DNA of 64,000 nucleotides from Streptomyces sp. YIM 121038. Its GTDB lineage: Bacteria > Actinomycetota > Actinomycetes > Streptomycetales > Streptomycetaceae. The notes under the pieces are model-generated. The model did no database searches, was not told where the DNA came from, and saw only the letters and a list, made by a program, of their open reading frames with translations. Location: NCBI RefSeq assembly GCF_006088715.1, contig NZ_CP030771.1:496001-560000 (forward strand), read 5' to 3'. Position numbers and translations under genes: made by a program. This document shows positions 31,938-40,350 of this stretch, in pieces (the stretch's first letter is position 1; each line of letters starts with the position of its first letter).

Positions 31938-33659
31938 TCAGTTCTCGCGATCCGATTCCGAGCCGTATCCGGCCAGGACGTCGCCGTCCTTGGTGAGGGT
32001 CACATACGTCTGCTGGACGTGCTCGTCGATGAGGGCGAAGACGGCCGCCGCCCGCGCGGCGGGAAGGACGTCGACGCTGTCCTGGTACGCACTCACCGTC
32101 TTGTTGGCGAAGTGTTCGGAGTAGAACGCGCCGGGGCGCACCAGGTCCTGTCCGTCGGCGCCCTTGGGCGAGCCGTCCGGGTAGAGCTTGCTGAAGCAGG
32201 TGGCGCACGGCCGCTTCGTGCCGCCGAGGTGCTCGGGGGTGACGCCGCCGTTGTGCGCGAGGATGCGCAGCTCCGCGTGCAGCCCTTCGCCGCCTCCCCG
32301 CGCGACGACCACTGCGCCGCTGCCGGCCCCGCCGCCGCTGCCCTGTCCCGCGGTCTCCTCCTCGTGCAGGTGCTCCGCCGCCTCGAAGTGCGCGTTGACC
32401 CGCTCGCCCCTGTCCTTCTCGTCCTTCGGCGCGTCCGGCTTCGGCGCGGGGCGCTTCGCCGCGGCGATCATGTGGCCCAGCAGGTCCCGGACCCCGTTCT
32501 GCTGCAACCAGGCCAAGTGGGCGTTCGAGGAGATGTCGTTGGCCGCGATGACGAGCTTGCCCTCGCCGTCGATCGCCGCCTGCACCTCCACGGGGTTGAA
32601 GAAGGTGCGCGAGCCCGGGCTGCGCTCCTTCGTCACCAGGTACTGCTTGGTGACGGTGGCGATCCAGCGCAGCCGCCGGACCTCCGGCTGGTCCTCGAAG
32701 TCCCGCGGCGACGACTCTCCCTGTACGGCGGTCCGCGCCTGGAACTCGCCTCCTGACGCGGAGCGGACGACCCACTTGCCCGAGGCGAGGAACTGGGCGC
32801 GCAGCGCGGCCTTGAACTCCGCTCCCCGTTCTTGAGGCGTCATTCTCCTGATGCGTTCCAGCGGTGCGGTGTCCGTGAGGTGGGCCAGCTCCTCCAGGTC
32901 CGAACTGCCGAACTCCTCCGCGCTGTCGAGATCCATGGGGTCGCCCTGCGCGGCGCGCTGCACCGGGGCGGACGGGCCGGGGCCCGGCGCGTGCGGGTCC
33001 GCGCGGTCCGCTCCGTCCCGCACCGCCCGCTGGACGGTGACGGACGGGGCGGTCTCCAGGCCCGCGGCGAAGGCGTCGCCCTCGACGTCCGCCGTCCGCT
33101 CCGAGGACTGGTCGGGGTCGGTGACGGGGATCCCGGCGCCGTTGGCGCTGCCCGTCTCGGGCACACCCCTGAAGTTGTTGTTGAGGTGGCTGAACTCGTG
33201 CCCGATCAGCGACAGGTCCTGGGTCGCCCCCGGGGGCAGGAACACGTGGGGGCCGATCGTCATGGCCCGGGCGCCCATCGCCTCGATGGCGCGCTGTGCC
33301 ACGGGGCCGTCGTGGAACCGGGCGCCGGAGAAGTCGTTCTGGTAGAACGTCTCGGCCCGGTCCATCAGCGGGCCGGGAATCGTGGTGGTCGGGGAGTCGA
33401 TGGCCTCGGCGATCAGCGCCTGGTGATCGGCGGGGCCGCCCTCCTTCGCCCCGCCGTGACCGCATCCGGGCCCGTGGGCGTGCCGGTCCTCCGTCAGCAG
33501 GCGCGCGACCGCCTGGTTGCCCGCCAGGCGCTGGATCGTCATGACCTCCGAGGGGTCCATCGTCCCGCGCACCGGGCCCGAGGGGGCGGGCGCCGCCGAG
33601 TGGCGCGCCCGTCCCGCGCTCCCGGTCTTCGCCCCGGGGAGCTCTTCGTGTGCCCGCAC
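31938..33659 (-). CDS. DUF4157 (eCIS core) protein with C-terminal deaminase-like toxin domain
   Basis: A 573-residue protein. The GTG at 33659 is preceded by ggaggaaggag, so I prefer it to a GTG 26 codons earlier. It opens with a short leader containing VMTIQRLAGNQAVARLL, then the DUF4157 eCIS-core domain (AETFYQNDFSGARFHDGPVA, MTIGPHVFLPPG, and a HEFSH motif at His154-His158). The middle has two more VQR motifs (near 210 and 234). The C-terminus has a Gly-rich linker and a deaminase-superfamily motif pair: HAE (461-463) and PCATC (Cys485, Cys488), the zinc site of bacterial toxin deaminases. By family knowledge, DUF4157 marks cargo of contractile injection systems. It is 12 kb from the CIS locus with no obvious immunity gene. 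Confidence 0.82.
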   Translation of the reverse strand: MRAHEELPGAKTGSAGRARHSAAPAPSGPVRGTMDPSEVMTIQRLAGNQAVARLLTEDRHAHGPGCGHGGAKEGGPADHQALIAEAIDSPTTTIPGPLMDRAETFYQNDFSGARFHDGPVAQRAIEAMGARAMTIGPHVFLPPGATQDLSLIGHEFSHLNNNFRGVPETGSANGAGIPVTDPDQSSERTADVEGDAFAAGLETAPSVTVQRAVRDGADRADPHAPGPGPSAPVQRAAQGDPMDLDSAEEFGSSDLEELAHLTDTAPLERIRRMTPQERGAEFKAALRAQFLASGKWVVRSASGGEFQARTAVQGESSPRDFEDQPEVRRLRWIATVTKQYLVTKERSPGSRTFFNPVEVQAAIDGEGKLVIAANDISSNAHLAWLQQNGVRDLLGHMIAAAKRPAPKPDAPKDEKDRGERVNAHFEAAEHLHEEETAGQGSGGGAGSGAVVVARGGGEGLHAELRILAHNGGVTPEHLGGTKRPCATCFSKLYPDGSPKGADGQDLVRPGAFYSEHFANKTVSAYQDSVDVLPAARAAAVFALIDEHVQQTYVTLTKDGDVLAGYGSESDREN

Positions 33660-33909
33660 GGGTCTCCTTCCTCCACGGCGTACTCCTCCGACCGTTGTAG
33701 CCACCGGGCGTCCGCACGGGCAGGGCCGTCGGGGCACCCCGTAGGGCAGACCGGGGGCCCCTCAGGTCACGGCGGCGCCCCGGCGGTCGCGGTGGCGCAC
33801 GCGCCCACGGATCGGGCGTCCGATGGTCACCAGAACTTCACATACGTCGGCCGGTGCCCGGCGCCGCGACGGGCACCCGAAGGAGAGTCGCCTGCTGGGA
33901 GGGATCCAC
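33660..33909. promoter_or_regulatory. Divergent control region of the effector and a small membrane gene
   Basis: A 250-base region between two divergent genes. It carries the strong Shine-Dalgarno sequence of the effector (complement of tctccttcctcc at 33663-33674) and a good one for the small membrane gene (gggaggg). No clear promoter motif or operator dyad was recognised. Confidence 0.4.
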
Positions 33910-34113
33910 GTGGTGATCGCCGTCGCACTTCTGCTGCTACCGGTCCTGGCAGTGCTGCTGTACGCGATGGATCGCCTCGAGGGCCGCCTGTTCGACGACA
34001 CGCCGAGGGCGCGCCACGCGCGGGGGCGGCACCTGCGCCTGGTGCACAGCTCCGGCGAACCTTCGGGGCGCCGTCGGCGCGCCGAGCGGCGCGCGCGCAG
34101 GGACGCCGCCTGA
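33910..34113 (+). CDS. Small single-pass membrane protein
   Basis: A 67-residue protein starting at GTG 33910 (a second GTG follows directly), with gggaggg seven bases upstream. Residues 1-18 form one hydrophobic helix (VVIAVALLLLPVLAVLLYAM). The rest is strongly basic, ending in repeated Arg clusters (GRRRRAERRARRDAA). It has no recognisable family. The positive tail should be cytoplasmic. It lies between the effector gene and the holin-like operon, so its role cannot be read from context. Confidence 0.55.
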   Translation: MVIAVALLLLPVLAVLLYAMDRLEGRLFDDTPRARHARGRHLRLVHSSGEPSGRRRRAERRARRDAA

Positions 34114-34244
34114 GCGGCCCCTTGCGGCACTTCGCCGGATCCCGGCAGGCAGCATCCGGCCGGTTCGGGGTACTCGCGTCCACGGGTGGCCGGGCGCCGC
34201 GGCGCGCCGGGCCGGAAGGTAGCTCACGACAGGAGGTGAACGCC

Positions 34245-34673
34245 GTGTCGCATACGCGACCCCAGGGCGGGCAGGCCCCGCACCCGTCGGCCGCGGAGCC
34301 GGTGGGCGAGCTGGTGCAGCGCGCGTCCCATCAGCTGACCGAGCTGGTGCGGGGCGAGATGCGTCTGGCGCAGGCGGAGATGAAGGAGAAGGGCAAGCGG
34401 TACGGCAAGGGCGGCGGCCTCTTCGGCGGCGCGGGCCTCGTCGGGTTCCTGATGCTGCAGGCCCTGGTGGCGACCGCGATCGCCGCCCTCGCGGTGCCGC
34501 TGCCGGTGTGGGCGGCGGCCCTCGTGGTGACCGCCGTGCTCGGCCTGGTCGCCGCGCTGATGGCGGTGACGGGGAAGAAGGAGGTCTCCCGGGCCGCGCC
34601 GCCCGTGCCGGAGGAGACGATCGAGAACGTGAAGGCCGACGTGGCCGAGATCAAGGAGAGTGCGCACCGATGA
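34245..34673 (+). CDS. Phage-holin-family membrane protein (DUF1469-like)
   Basis: A 142-residue protein from GTG with aggaggtgaa upstream. A soluble start with an amphipathic helix (SHQLTELVRGEMRLAQAEMK) is followed by two membrane helices (GLVGFLMLQALVATAIAALA and PVWAAALVVTAVLGLVAALM) and a charged tail. This is the Act_Holin or DUF1469 family of actinobacteria, named for similarity to holins but normally encoded in an envelope-stress operon. A GGGTAC box sits near 34168 upstream, similar to the -10 of stress sigma factors, but its -35 is not convincing. It overlaps the next gene by four bases (ATGA). Confidence 0.8.
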   Translation: MSHTRPQGGQAPHPSAAEPVGELVQRASHQLTELVRGEMRLAQAEMKEKGKRYGKGGGLFGGAGLVGFLMLQALVATAIAALAVPLPVWAAALVVTAVLGLVAALMAVTGKKEVSRAAPPVPEETIENVKADVAEIKESAHR

Positions 34674-35149
34674 CCCAACTGCCGCACGAGGACGAGTCCG
34701 CCGAGTCCCCGCGGGAACTGCGCGACCAGGTCGAGCGGACCCGCCACGAGCTCGCCGGGACGGTGGAGGCCCTCGCGGCCAAGGCCGATGTCAGGGCCCG
34801 GGCCCAGGAGAAGGCCACCGAGGTCAAGGACCAGACCGTCGCCAAGGCGGGCGAGCTCAAGGAGCAGGCCGTGGTCAAGGCGAGGGAACTCAAGGACAAG
34901 GCCGCCGACGCCGCAACGCGGGCGCAGGACAAGCTGCCCGACCTCCCGGCCCCCGTCAAGGACAAGGCCGTCCAGGCCCGCGCCCAGGCGGCCCGTACCG
35001 GACGCGTGTGGGAGGAGAAGGCGCCCGAGCCCCTGCGGGCCAGGACCGCCCAGGGCGCGCGGGCGGCCCGGAACAACCGCGCCGTGCTCCTTGCGGCGGG
35101 TGGCGCGGCCGCCCTGGTGTGGCTGGCGTACCGGCGGCGGAACGGATGA
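34670..35149 (+). CDS. DUF3618 protein
   Basis: A 159-residue protein starting at ATG in an ATGA overlap. The first part is the DUF3618 signature (SPRELRDQVERTRHELAGTV followed by EALAAKADV). A long Lys/Glu/Ala-rich helical repeat region follows (KATEVKDQTV, KAGELKEQAV, KARELKDKAA). It ends with one membrane helix (AVLLAAGGAAALVWLAY) and a basic tail. DUF3618 proteins are found beside the holin-like gene in many actinobacteria and probably sit at the inner face of the membrane. The function is unknown. Confidence 0.8.
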   Translation: MTQLPHEDESAESPRELRDQVERTRHELAGTVEALAAKADVRARAQEKATEVKDQTVAKAGELKEQAVVKARELKDKAADAATRAQDKLPDLPAPVKDKAVQARAQAARTGRVWEEKAPEPLRARTAQGARAARNNRAVLLAAGGAAALVWLAYRRRNG

Positions 35150-35153
35150 GCGG

Positions 35154-35420
35154 ATGAAGGCCTCGAAGATCGCGTACAAGCCGGTCGGTCTCGCGCTCGG
35201 TGCGGTCAGCGGCATGGTCGCCGGGGCGCTCTTCCAGCAGGCCTGGAAGGTGATCGGCCGTGAGGAGGACGCCCCGGACGCCACCGACGAGGAGCGCGCC
35301 TGGAGCCAGGTGCTGCTCGCCGCCACCTTGCAGGGGGCGATCTTCGCCGCGTCCAAGGCGGCCGTGGACCGCGCGGGAGCCACCGCCGTGCGCCGTCTGA
35401 CCGGTACCTGGCCCGGCTGA
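35154..35420 (+). CDS. DUF4235 membrane protein
   Basis: An 88-residue protein from ATG four bases after the previous stop. It matches DUF4235: KIAYKPVGLALGAVSGMVAG, FQQAWKVIGREEDAPDATDE, SQVLLAATLQGAIFAASKAA, with two hydrophobic segments. It forms the usual three-gene set with the two preceding genes. The function is unknown; the set is associated with the cell envelope and with stress response. Confidence 0.85.
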   Translation: MKASKIAYKPVGLALGAVSGMVAGALFQQAWKVIGREEDAPDATDEERAWSQVLLAATLQGAIFAASKAAVDRAGATAVRRLTGTWPG

Positions 35421-35455
35421 CACGGGCGCCGGCGGCGGCAGGGCGGGCGGTCCGG

Positions 35456-36076
35456 CTAGCGCAGGGTGCGGGCCCGGGCGAGGACCTCGGCCGGGGCCTT
35501 GGCCACCGAGCCGCTGTCGAAGGGCGGCTGCGGGTCGTACTCGGTGTAGAGCTGGATCGCCTGCGCGGTCACCTCGTCGGTGAGCAGGGCGGCCAGCTGG
35601 ACGGCCATGTCGATGCCGGAGGAGACCCCCGCCGAGGTGATCACCCGGTCGTGCCGGACGACCCGCTCGGGGGTGTACGTGGCGCCGTACGACTCCAGTT
35701 GGGCGGCCGCGTCCCAGTGGGTGGTGGCGGTCAGGCCGGTCAGGAGGCCCGCCGCGCCGAGCACCAGGGAGCCGGTGCAGACCGAGGTGGTGAAGCGCGT
35801 GTCCGTGTGGATCCGGCGCACCCAGTCGAGGAACTCGGGGCTCCGCGTCATGGCCCCGGCGCTGCCTCCGCCCGGGATCAGCAGGACGTCACAGTGTTCC
35901 ACCTCGGTGTACCGGGTCGCGACGTGCACCGGCAGGGAGCCCAGGGTGTCCTGCACCGGGCCGGGTTCGGCGGCGACGAACCGCACGGTGGTGCCGGGCA
36001 GGTACGCGAGGATCTCGTACGGGCCGATCGCGTCGAGCGGCTCGAAGTCGTCGAAGAGCGGGATCACTATGTCCAT
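35456..36076 (-). CDS. DJ-1/PfpI family protein
   Basis: A 206-residue protein (start at ATG 36076; an ATG four codons earlier is also open). It has PLFDDFEPLDAIGPYEILAY, LLIPGGGSAGA, and the nucleophile elbow SVCTGSLVLGAAGLL with the reactive Cys, then THWDAAAQL. This branch of the DJ-1/PfpI family includes isonitrile hydratase-like proteins and the sensory half of AraC-type regulators. There is no helix-turn-helix, so it is the enzyme form. The substrate is unknown. The gene is close to but not overlapping the alpha/beta hydrolase gene upstream. Confidence 0.8.
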   Translation of the reverse strand: MDIVIPLFDDFEPLDAIGPYEILAYLPGTTVRFVAAEPGPVQDTLGSLPVHVATRYTEVEHCDVLLIPGGGSAGAMTRSPEFLDWVRRIHTDTRFTTSVCTGSLVLGAAGLLTGLTATTHWDAAAQLESYGATYTPERVVRHDRVITSAGVSSGIDMAVQLAALLTDEVTAQAIQLYTEYDPQPPFDSGSVAKAPAEVLARARTLR

Positions 36077-36121
36077 GGGCCGCAGCATAACCAGCGGCCC
36101 CGCGGGTCCCGTCGGGGCCGG

Positions 36122-36841
36122 TCAGCTCGTCGCCCGTACCGCGTCGCCGATCAGCTCGGCGACCTGCCGGGGTGCGGACAGGGCGACGGCGTGCGAGGCG
36201 TCCGGGAGTTCGACGACGACGGCCCCGGCCCGCCGCGCGCAGAAGCGCTGCACCTCGGGGTGGATCGCCCGGTCGGCCCCCGCCACCAGGGCCCAGGACG
36301 GCTTCGTCAGCCAGGCCGCCGCGGAGGCCGTCTCGGCGAAGGCCGTGGCGGCGAGGGGGCGTTGGGCCGCCGCGAGCACCCTGGTGATCTCCTCGGCGAC
36401 GTCCGCGGCGAAGACGGAGGGGAAGGCCGCCTCGTCGATGGTGACTTCGACGGCGCTGTCCCCGTCGAGGAGGGGGTAGGTCCACTCCTTCAGGCTGCCC
36501 GGCAGCAGCGAGTCGGGGAAGCGCCCCTGCAACTCCCCCAGGGTCTCGTCCTCGTGCGGCACGAACGCGGCCACGTACACGAGCCCGACGACGTTGTCCG
36601 CGGCACCGGCCACGGTGATCAGCGCCCCGCCGTAGGAGTGTCCGACCAGGACGACGGGCCCGTCGATCTGGGCGACGACGGAAGCGACGTAGGAGGCGTC
36701 GGACGCGAGGCCGCGCAGCGGGTTCGGTGGGGCGAGGACCGGGATGCCGTGGCTCCGCAGTTCCGAGATGACGCCGATCCAGGTCGCCGCGTCGGCGAAG
36801 GCACCGTGCACGAGGACGACGGTGGGCAGGGGGGTGGTCAT
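36122..36841 (-). CDS. Alpha/beta hydrolase (EstC-like)
   Basis: A 239-residue hydrolase with ATG start. It has LPTVVLVHGAFADAATWIGV, the nucleophile elbow GHSYGG, an acidic residue in LVAGADRAI, and His in DASHAVAL, so the Ser-Asp-His triad is complete. The sequence resembles short esterases of the EstC or methyl-ester-hydrolase group. It is 45 bases upstream of the DJ-1/PfpI gene and on the same strand. The next gene upstream is an AraC regulator 154 bases away on the same strand, which might control this pair. Confidence 0.85.
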   Translation of the reverse strand: MTTPLPTVVLVHGAFADAATWIGVISELRSHGIPVLAPPNPLRGLASDASYVASVVAQIDGPVVLVGHSYGGALITVAGAADNVVGLVYVAAFVPHEDETLGELQGRFPDSLLPGSLKEWTYPLLDGDSAVEVTIDEAAFPSVFAADVAEEITRVLAAAQRPLAATAFAETASAAAWLTKPSWALVAGADRAIHPEVQRFCARRAGAVVVELPDASHAVALSAPRQVAELIGDAVRATS

Positions 36842-36995
36842 GGGCAGCTCTCTTCTCGGTGTCGGGCCACGTGCGGGGCGTCACGCCGTGGTCCACGAAG
36901 GAGGTCCGTGCAGCTGGTCGCCCACGGTAGGGCGGGTGCGGCGGCGCCGCTGGCACGGCGGCGCACCGCCGCTGCCACGACAGCGCACGCCGGGC

Positions 36996-37862
36996 TCAGG
37001 CCGCCTTCGGGGCGAAGGCGGAGGTGGCGAGTGACTGCCATTCGCTGGGGGACATCCCGTACGCGCCCCGGAACGCGCGGCTGAAGTGCGAGGGGCTGCT
37101 GAAGCCCCAGCGGTGGGCCACCGCGGCCATGGTGAACCTCCGGTGGGACCGGCCCAACTCGATCCGGCAGGACTCCAGTCTGCGGCGGCGCACCCACTGG
37201 CTCACCGTGGTGCCGTCGTTCTGGAAGAGCTTGTGCAGATAGCGGACGGAGATGTGGTGGGCGCGCGCGATCGACTCCGGGGAGAGGTCGGGGTCCATCA
37301 GATGCTCCTCGATGAAGGCCCGGATCCGGGCCAGCGTCTCCTGTCCGCCCCGCGCACCGCGGGCGGCCCCCGCGGCCGTGTCCGTCTCCAGGAGCTCCAC
37401 GACCAGGACGGAGAGCAGGTGCACGGCCGTGCGCGAGAGCCGGTCCCCGACGGTGGTCCGGCGCAGCTCCGCCTCGGCGGCGAGCGCCGACAGGAAGCCC
37501 GACACCAGTGCCCCCAGCCCTTCGCCGCCGCGCACGGGGACTCCCACCACCTGGTGGAGCTCGGCCTCCGAGACGCCCAGATAGCACTGGGGGATCCGGA
37601 AGAAGAGCATCTGGCAGTCGTCGCCGAACCGCAGCAGGTGGCGCCGGGCCGGGTCGCAGAAGACCAGGTCGTTCGGCTCCAAGAACGTCCTGGCTCCCGC
37701 GCGGACACTGCTCACCGGTCCGCGGACGTGCATGCCGAGGTAGAGGAACTTGCCCTCCTGCTCGCCGGGCATGTCGGAGAGCATCCGCACGAGCCACTCG
37801 GCGCCGGCGGCCGCGGGCCGCGTCGTCGCTTCGGGCACGGGTGACATCACTGGCTGTGTCAT
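36996..37862 (-). CDS. AraC-family transcriptional regulator
   Basis: A 288-residue protein from ATG. Residues 30-150 are a cupin-like sensing domain (GARTFLEPNDLVFCDPARR, RIPQCYLGVSE). Residues 185-285 are a two-helix-turn-helix AraC domain (ESIARAHHISVRYLHKLFQN, then AAVAHRWGFSSPSHFSRAFR). It is the type in which the N-terminal domain resembles the AraC_binding_2 family. Its targets are probably the two neighbouring downstream genes, inferred only from order and strand. A hydrolase gene lies 77 bases upstream on the same strand. Confidence 0.85.
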   Translation of the reverse strand: MTQPVMSPVPEATTRPAAAGAEWLVRMLSDMPGEQEGKFLYLGMHVRGPVSSVRAGARTFLEPNDLVFCDPARRHLLRFGDDCQMLFFRIPQCYLGVSEAELHQVVGVPVRGGEGLGALVSGFLSALAAEAELRRTTVGDRLSRTAVHLLSVLVVELLETDTAAGAARGARGGQETLARIRAFIEEHLMDPDLSPESIARAHHISVRYLHKLFQNDGTTVSQWVRRRRLESCRIELGRSHRRFTMAAVAHRWGFSSPSHFSRAFRGAYGMSPSEWQSLATSAFAPKAA

Positions 37863-37939
37863 GGGGGACTCCAAGCCGTACGGTTCTTCGTGGTGGGGCG
37901 GGGCGCTCGCGCGGGCACCCGCGGATCGCGGCGGGCGGG

Positions 37940-38791
37940 TCAGGGCCGCGGCCCTGCCTCCTCGGCCAGGAACTCCTCCACCACGGCGTTGAAGGCCGCC
38001 GGGTTCTCCAGGAAGGGGAAGTGCGAGTTCGCCACGTCGGCGGCGAAGACGTGCAGCCGCGCGAAGGGAATCCGCTCGGCGACGAACCGCTGCGAGTCGG
38101 GGTGGACGTGGCTTCCCTCGCAGCCGATCACCAGGGTCGGCACGTCGACCCTGGGGAGCACGTCCCGCCAGTCCTGGGCGCAGTGGTCGAACAGCAGCGG
38201 CACACCGGCGTACGCGGGGGTCGCGGTGAGCTGCCCGGCGACGAAGGCGAGCAGCTCCGGGTCGGGCTCGCCGGAGAACATGCCGCGGACGAAGTCGGCC
38301 CGCACCTGGTCGCCTCCCGGCGCCGCGAGCGCGGCCCCCAGGTCGAGGAGTGCCGGTACGTCGAAGAGGGCGCCGCAGTCGCGCTGTTCCCGCTCGGTCA
38401 TCCAGGGCACGGCGGCGACCGCCGCGGGCTGGTCGACGGCGACGAAGCGCCGCATCCGGCCGGTCCCGTACTGGTCGACGAAGCTCCACCAGACCGAGAC
38501 GCCCATGGACCAGCCCAGCGCGTCGAAGCGCGGCAGCCGCAGGTGGTCGACGAGTTCGAGCACGTCACGGGCCAGGCGGGCGATGCGGTAGCCGTGCCGC
38601 GGCTTGCCGGAGAGGCCGTGGCCGCGCAGATCGACGGTGACGACGCGACGGCCGGGCGCCAGCTCCGCGAGCTGGTGGCGGAACATGGCCTGTGTCTGGC
38701 CCCAGCCGTGCAGCATGATCAGGGGGACTCCCCCGCCGCCGCTGTCCCGGTACGCGAGCCGTGCCCCGTCCGTCGTGATCAGTTCCTTCAT
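37940..38791 (-). CDS. Alpha/beta hydrolase
   Basis: A 283-residue hydrolase starting at ATG 38791 with ggaagagg upstream. It has VPLIMLHGWGQTQAMFRHQL, VDLRGHGLSGKP, the nucleophile elbow GWSMGVS, PTLVIGCEGSHVHP with the acid residue, and SHFPFLENPAAF carrying the His. The family includes haloperoxidase-like and ester hydrolases; the substrate is not predictable. It lies 110 bases downstream of the PucR-type regulator gene on the same strand, a likely target. Confidence 0.85.
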   Translation of the reverse strand: MKELITTDGARLAYRDSGGGGVPLIMLHGWGQTQAMFRHQLAELAPGRRVVTVDLRGHGLSGKPRHGYRIARLARDVLELVDHLRLPRFDALGWSMGVSVWWSFVDQYGTGRMRRFVAVDQPAAVAAVPWMTEREQRDCGALFDVPALLDLGAALAAPGGDQVRADFVRGMFSGEPDPELLAFVAGQLTATPAYAGVPLLFDHCAQDWRDVLPRVDVPTLVIGCEGSHVHPDSQRFVAERIPFARLHVFAADVANSHFPFLENPAAFNAVVEEFLAEEAGPRP

Positions 38792-38901
38792 GGCCTCTTC
38801 CCTGGTCACAGGCGGTTTACCGCTTGCCCGCCCCGTCCCGCTCATCTTCGGACGCGGCGCTCCGCCGCCACCACCGCGTGCTGTAGGAATCCGGCGGGCG
38901 A

Positions 38902-40209
38902 TCATCCTCGTTTTGTCGAAGCACCGCTTCTCGGCCCTGCGGAGGCCGGGATCACGCCGGGGCACGCGGCCGTGTCGTCCCCCGTGGCGAGGAGTTCCTC
39001 GATCCGCAGCCCCAGGTGCAGGGTGAGGCGGTGGGCGCCGTCGTCCAGATCGAGCCCGGTGATCTCCTGGATCTGGCGCAGCCGGTAGTAGAGCGAGGTG
39101 CGGTGCAGGCGCAGCGCGTCCGCGGTCCGGGGGATGGACCCGGCGTGTTCGAGGAAGCTCCGCAGGGTGTCCCGCAGCCGCTCGCCGCCGTGGGCGTCGG
39201 TCAGGCTGCGCAGCGGCTTCGGCACGAGGGAGTCGTTCAGGGCGTGTTCGGGAAGCTGGAGGAGCACGGCGAACTCCCCCAGCCGGTCCCAGTCGCCCAC
39301 GCCCTTGAGCGAGGGCAGCCGCCGCGCCGCGCGGGCCGCCACGAGCGCCTGCTCGTACGACGTCCAGGCGCCGTGCAGGCCCGGGTGTCTGCCGCCGACA
39401 CCGATCACGGGTGTCGTGGACGGGTCGAGGAAGGTGGCGAGTTCCTCCAGGATGCGGGCGGACTGTGCGGCGATCTCGGTCGGCCGGGGCGGCCGGTCAC
39501 ACAGCTGGAGCAGGATCGCCCGCTCCTGGTCGATCGCGGTGATGCCCTGCGCCGAACGCGTCTGCCGGAAGCCCTCCAACGCCGCCCACAGGGCCGCTTC
39601 GGACTGCCGTACGGGCTCCGTGCCGCGGCTCAGCCGGACGACGGTGACGAGGACGTGCTCCGCCTCCCCGAGCAGGCCGCGCTCCAGCGCGCGCCGGCGG
39701 GCGGCGGTGCGCGTGGCGAGGTGGGAGTCGACCAGGTCCAGGACCAGGGTCCGCTCGTCGGTCTTCCAGGTGTCGGCGGCGAGGTGTTCCAGGTACATCT
39801 GGGCGGCCATCAGGTCGGCGGCCCAGGCGATGGCCTCGGTGTCGTGCTCGCCGAGCGTCCGGTCCGGCACGACCACCATCAGCAGGCCGAGGAGGTGCCC
39901 GCGCTCGCGCAGCGGCACGACGTAGCGCGGCAGCATGCCGAGGTCGTCGCGGCCGTCGATGAATCCGGGCCTCGACCACCGGGCGACGCCCTGGGCGAGC
40001 ACGTGGCGGACGGCCGCGTTGTCGGCGCGGCCCTGGAGGAGCGTGCCGATCCGCACCGGGTCCTCGTCGCCGAAGTGGCGGCTCGTGCACACCATGCGGA
40101 CCAGCGGATCGTCGACCGCGACGGACCGTCCCAGCTTCTCCGCGAGTTCGTCGACGAGTGCCTGGAGCTCCGCACTGCCAGGACGGGCTCGCTGGGGCCC
40201 TGGGGTCAT
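38902..40209 (-). CDS. PucR-family transcriptional regulator
   Basis: A 435-residue protein from ATG. The middle (about residues 130-310) has the GGDEF-like/CdaR fold of the family (HVLVTVVRLSRGTEPVRQSE and IGVGGRHPGLHGAWTSYEQA, the latter a typical PucR signature). The C-terminal helix-turn-helix of the PucR type is at 355-410 (LRDTLRSFLEHAGSIPRTAD, then RLHRTSLYYRLRQIQEITG). PucR proteins usually control catabolic or nitrogen genes in response to small molecules. It may control the alpha/beta hydrolase gene just downstream. Confidence 0.88.
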   Translation of the reverse strand: MTPGPQRARPGSAELQALVDELAEKLGRSVAVDDPLVRMVCTSRHFGDEDPVRIGTLLQGRADNAAVRHVLAQGVARWSRPGFIDGRDDLGMLPRYVVPLRERGHLLGLLMVVVPDRTLGEHDTEAIAWAADLMAAQMYLEHLAADTWKTDERTLVLDLVDSHLATRTAARRRALERGLLGEAEHVLVTVVRLSRGTEPVRQSEAALWAALEGFRQTRSAQGITAIDQERAILLQLCDRPPRPTEIAAQSARILEELATFLDPSTTPVIGVGGRHPGLHGAWTSYEQALVAARAARRLPSLKGVGDWDRLGEFAVLLQLPEHALNDSLVPKPLRSLTDAHGGERLRDTLRSFLEHAGSIPRTADALRLHRTSLYYRLRQIQEITGLDLDDGAHRLTLHLGLRIEELLATGDDTAACPGVIPASAGPRSGASTKRG

Positions 40210-40350
40210 GCGCTGTTCCTCTCTCGACCATCGGTTCCCCGCGGAGGGTGTCTCCCTTTCCGCAGCTCTTGATCATTCTGAGGAAGCGATGCTCTCGGCA
40301 CATCGCACGAACCGTCCATGGACACGGCGCCGGTAGGGGATACGAAGGGG

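Noticed and set aside
33660..33737. Longer N-terminus for the DUF4157 effector (start at 33737)
   Set aside because: The extra 26 residues are Arg/Pro-rich with no ribosome-binding site, while GTG at 33659 follows a near-perfect ggaggaaggag.
34168..34173. GGGTAC as the -10 of a general-stress sigma factor promoter before the holin-like operon
   Set aside because: No matching GNNT -35 box at the required 14-16 base spacing was found.
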